Assembly (NCBI GenBank): GCA_026996635.1
Contig: JALWKH010000010.1
Location: 1 to 6,498, forward strand
DNA length: 6,498 nucleotides
Reading direction: 5' to 3'
From: Bacteroidales bacterium
GTDB lineage: Bacteria; Bacteroidota; Bacteroidia; Bacteroidales; JALTDM01
The notes under the pieces were generated by a model. That model saw only the letters and a list, made by a program, of their open reading frames with translations, did not search any database and was not told where the DNA came from. This document shows positions 4,197 to 6,498 of this stretch, piece after piece (position 1 is the first letter of the stretch; the number at the start of each line of letters is the position of its first letter). A program made the translations under genes and the position numbers.

Positions 4197-6497
4197 CTAA
4201 TTATCGGTAAAGGACATTAAAACCCAGTGATTATAATTACTGTCCCAAATAAACATTGCCACATCATCAGCCTCAATAAGCAAATCTGAACTCATTGAAA
4301 TATTTATATCTCCTGCCGGTAATACAATTCCGTCGTGAGAACCTTGTAAAACTAAGACTTGCCCGGCAACAGACCCATCAGATAAATGAACAACATTACC
4401 TCCCGAATCTACTACATAATATGATTTAGTTGTAGGGATAACATCATTAGCATTAAGATAAAGATTACCTTGTTCCAGTGCAAAGAAATCTCTAATTGTT
4501 ACATGTGCATTAAGTTTTACTGCATCATTATCAAATTCCCCGTAAATTAACGGTTCTGAAGTGTTAGAATTATCAATATACAGCTTATTGGAACCTGTTT
4601 CATTATAACCGGCATAATTTCCTATAAAAACATTTCCCGAACCTTGTAGATTAAAACCGGAATAATAACCTAAAATAACATTATTTTTAGAATTGTTGTG
4701 AATAGACATAGCAGCATTTGCCCCTAGTATAACATTATTATCAGAAGCACTATCTATATTATAAGCAGACATCGATCCGAGAATAACATTATTTTCCACA
4801 TGAGATATATGATAACCTGCTTGGTAACCTAATAGAACATTATTACTAGAATTATCCGTAGATGTTGTATCTCCGTCATATCCTGCTCTACCACAATCTG
4901 TTCCAATAAAAACATTATTGTAACCTTTAGTAAGCCAAAATGCAGAATTTGTACCAACAAATGTATTTCCGGAACCACTTTCAAGATACGGTGCCGAATT
5001 TATCCCAATATTAACCGAATAACTTCCATACTTATTGCTCGCACCAGCATTTGAACCTATGTAAATATCATAATTTCCTCCTAAATTATGAAAACCTGCA
5101 TTAGTCCCCAAGAAAACATTATCATGACCGTTAGTAGTATTCAAACCTGACTGATAGCCGATAAATACATTATAACTTGCTGTTGTGTTTTTATGTCCTG
5201 CTAAATATCCTGCAAAGAAGTTTCCCTTTCCTGTTGTTAAACCTTCTCCCGATCGATAACCGAAAACAGAATTGTACAAACCTGTACCATTAGCAGTATC
5301 AGCAACTATATTAACACCTGCCATATGCCCAATAAAATAATTTAAAGGTGTCAATTGCATATATGGCAGTGTACTGCTACTGTCATTCAAATTTCCTACT
5401 CCGAAACCTCCTTCATCACCCGTAGTATAAACACGTGTACTATCGCCAGTAACAACAAAATACTGTGAACCTGAATTAGATTTTGTGCTTACCCTGCCAC
5501 TTACAGCAAAACCGCCTAAACTGCCTACTGCCTTACTGTTATCTTCATCAAAATAAATTCTTGTACTATCCGGGGTTACATACAAATAAGGCTTTGCCAC
5601 GCCTTTTGTCGATACCCTGCCGCTTACCGCAAAACCTCCCAGACTGCCTACTGCTTTACTGCTGTCTATTCGCAAAAAAACATGTACACTGTCCCTGTAC
5701 ACTACAAATACAGGCTCACCGTCTTTATCTTTTACTTCAAACAACGGTAAGCTGTCCGGTGCCAACGGATCTTGTTGGATTACCAACCTACCTTGAGGGG
5801 TATTTGTCCCAATTCCCAATCGCTCTTTGGTTACATCCCAGTATAAACTCGGAGAAGCATCCAATACGCCATTGTTGTTAAACTGAATCTCTCCCGTGTT
5901 ACCCGCTGCAGAATTCGAACTCAAATATACCGAATTGCCGTTACTTAAATATAATGTATCATTACTTATACTCAACATTTGCAACTCATTGGTCGGGTCA
6001 CTGTCTCCATCTTCCGGAAGTAACACATAATTACCATTACTTATAAACAATGTATCTCCATGCAATTCCAATATCTGCAATTCATTTGTGTTGTCTACAT
6101 CATTAGGCCCGGATACTTGTACAGCATAATACGAATAATTTGCCGTATCTGATTTAGCCGCATAGAAAGAATACGGTACACTTACTATCTCTTGTGTGCC
6201 CAGTTCTTCCATGCCACTGCCTGCATCAACATAGGTCTTCAAAAAATACGGTCCGGTTGACCAATCAATATCCGAAAACACTCCCTGATTAACACTACCA
6301 TCACCAATAAATACATTTACCAATCCGTATTGGTTTGTTGTAACATTATGCCACTCGGAATAAACAACATTGCCGGAAGCAGAACCCTGCAGAATATCCA
6401 GTTGCAAAACAACATTTTGGTTCTGCAATACATTTCCGTTTGCATCCCTTATCACTGCCTGATAAGAAATCTTTTGCGGTTGGGAATAAAGATCACC
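4197..6497 (-). CDS. Large repeat-rich, probably exported fibre-like surface protein; 5' end outside window
   Basis: The minus-strand frame is open from the window edge to the TAG at 4197-4199 (766 visible residues). The GTG at 6453-6455 is internal: it encodes the Val of QKISYQAVIRDANGNV, the usual opening of a family of exported Bacteroidota proteins, so a signal peptide should lie just outside. Counting from that GTG as residue 1, the order is: an N-terminal domain to about 100, ending in VSVPYSFYAA; two 26-residue repeats (121-178); a linker with GEIQFNNNGVLDASPSLYWD and RLGIGTNTPQGRLVI (188-226); three modules of 33-42 residues (255-370); 14 short repeats resembling the YadA head (373-623); a capping segment KLYIDNSNTSEPLIYGEFDND (two pieces, 624-644); and a C-terminal domain ending FIWDSNYNHWVLMSFTDN (735-752). 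The composition (Asn, Ser, Gly, Thr) and repeats suggest an elongated, possibly trimeric fibre. No enzymatic motif, peptidase S74 chaperone domain or obvious type IX secretion C-terminal signal is seen. Its function is unknown; adhesion is one possibility. Confidence 0.85.
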   Translation of the reverse strand, partial: GDLYSQPQKISYQAVIRDANGNVLQNQNVVLQLDILQGSASGNVVYSEWHNVTTNQYGLVNVFIGDGSVNQGVFSDIDWSTGPYFLKTYVDAGSGMEELGTQEIVSVPYSFYAAKSDTANYSYYAVQVSGPNDVDNTNELQILELHGDTLFISNGNYVLLPEDGDSDPTNELQMLSISNDTLYLSNGNSVYLSSNSAAGNTGEIQFNNNGVLDASPSLYWDVTKERLGIGTNTPQGRLVIQQDPLAPDSLPLFEVKDKDGEPVFVVYRDSVHVFLRIDSSKAVGSLGGFAVSGRVSTKGVAKPYLYVTPDSTRIYFDEDNSKAVGSLGGFAVSGRVSTKSNSGSQYFVVTGDSTRVYTTGDEGGFGVGNLNDSSSTLPYMQLTPLNYFIGHMAGVNIVADTANGTGLYNSVFGYRSGEGLTTGKGNFFAGYLAGHKNTTASYNVFIGYQSGLNTTNGHDNVFLGTNAGFHNLGGNYDIYIGSNAGASNKYGSYSVNIGINSAPYLESGSGNTFVGTNSAFWLTKGYNNVFIGTDCGRAGYDGDTTSTDNSSNNVLLGYQAGYHISHVENNVILGSMSAYNIDSASDNNVILGANAAMSIHNNSKNNVILGYYSGFNLQGSGNVFIGNYAGYNETGSNKLYIDNSNTSEPLIYGEFDNDAVKLNAHVTIRDFFALEQGNLYLNANDVIPTTKSYYVVDSGGNVVHLSDGSVAGQVLVLQGSHDGIVLPAGDINISMSSDLLIEADDVAMFIWDSNYNHWVLMSFTDN
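4587..5339 (-). repeat. Fourteen tandem YadA-head-like beta-roll repeats
   Basis: Residues 373-623 of the minus-strand protein (GTG numbering) contain 14 copies of a unit, mostly 16-18 residues, with consensus NVFIGxxAGxxxxxGxxN. Examples are NVFIGYQSGLNTTNGHD (429-445), NVFLGTNAGFHNLGGNY (446-462) and NVFIGNYAGYNETGSN (608-623). The hydrophobic xVxIG core and small-residue turn resemble the left-handed beta-roll of trimeric autotransporter heads. Unit 1 (373-393) is stretched to 21 residues and unit 9 (514-538) to 25 by an Asp/Thr/Ser-rich insertion, GRAGYDGDTTSTDNSS. At DNA level the units have diverged; only short words such as AACATTATT (plus strand) recur about every 50 bases. Confidence 0.85.
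5346..5693 (-). repeat. Three tandem 'DSTRxY ... GGFAVSGR' modules
   Basis: Residues 255-295, 296-337 and 338-370 of the minus-strand protein form three modules that begin DSVHVF, DSTRIY and DSTRVY and end YVTP, VVTG and QLTP. Modules 1 and 2 share an identical 19-residue core, SKAVGSLGGFAVSGRVSTK, at 5604-5660 and 5481-5537. The third is shorter and degenerate (GGFGVGNL). Similar GGFAVGGR modules recur in exported proteins of Bacteroidota, as I recall; their function is not known to me. Confidence 0.85.
5922..6095 (-). repeat. Two 26-residue 'TNELQ ... DTLxxSNGNxVxL' repeats
   Basis: Residues 121-146 and 153-178 of the minus-strand protein are two copies of a unit with the pattern D-x-TNELQ-x-L-x5-DTL-x2-SNGN-x-V-x-L, separated by a short acidic linker (PEDGDS). 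They lie between the N-terminal domain and the GEIQFNN linker, and probably form short beta-structured segments of the shaft (inference). Confidence 0.8.
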
Positions 6498-6498
6498 A

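Noticed and set aside
4670..4925. Regularly spaced AACATTATT words resembling a CRISPR or direct-repeat array
   Set aside because: The words encode the recurring Asn-Asn-Val of the protein repeats; they are short, imperfect and in frame, with no constant repeat/spacer structure.
5483..5881. 132-codon open frame on the plus strand
   Set aside because: It lies opposite the repeat-coding part of the minus-strand gene; its Cys/Leu/Pro-rich product is a typical antisense artefact with no family motif.
6453..6455. GTG at 6455 (minus strand) as the start of the surface protein
   Set aside because: It is the Val of the conserved YQAVIRDANG motif, and the frame continues to the window edge.

Overview
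The window looks like a chromosomal segment of a low-GC member of the Bacteroidota. The evidence is a PafA-like alkaline phosphatase-superfamily protein, a surface protein of the 'YQAV-RDANGN' type common in that phylum, a TAnnTTTG-type promoter element, and A-rich gene leaders without Shine-Dalgarno sequences. The genus cannot be told from the sequence.

Layout. Positions 2-1597 (+) hold the 3' part of a PafA-like gene whose start lies left of the window. It overlaps by 4 bases a family 4-type glycosyltransferase (1594-2703, +). That gene overlaps by 35 bases a rhomboid intramembrane serine protease (2669-3301, +). A 36-base gap with a probable promoter precedes kdsA (3338-4159, +), which makes Kdo-8-phosphate for lipopolysaccharide. 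A bidirectional hairpin terminator (about 4160-4193) separates kdsA from a convergent large gene (4197-6497, -). That gene encodes a repeat-built, probably exported fibre-like protein whose 5' end lies right of the window. Nearly every base is coding; the only intergenic stretches are 36 and 37 bases.

How the genes fit together. Glycosyltransferase and KdsA point to cell-envelope glycan/LPS synthesis; the PafA-like protein (normally periplasmic) and the rhomboid (inner membrane) are also envelope proteins. The overlaps imply that the first three genes are co-translated. kdsA may have its own promoter but could also receive read-through.

The most notable observation is that the PafA-like protein keeps the family fold and motif spacing but has lost almost every catalytic and zinc-binding residue. 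All three expected ligands of one zinc site are lysine. It looks like a maintained pseudoenzyme rather than a decaying gene. The minus-strand protein is a modular repeat protein with 14 beta-roll-like repeats and a duplicated module identical over 19 residues. No defence system, mobile element, CRISPR array or RNA gene was seen.
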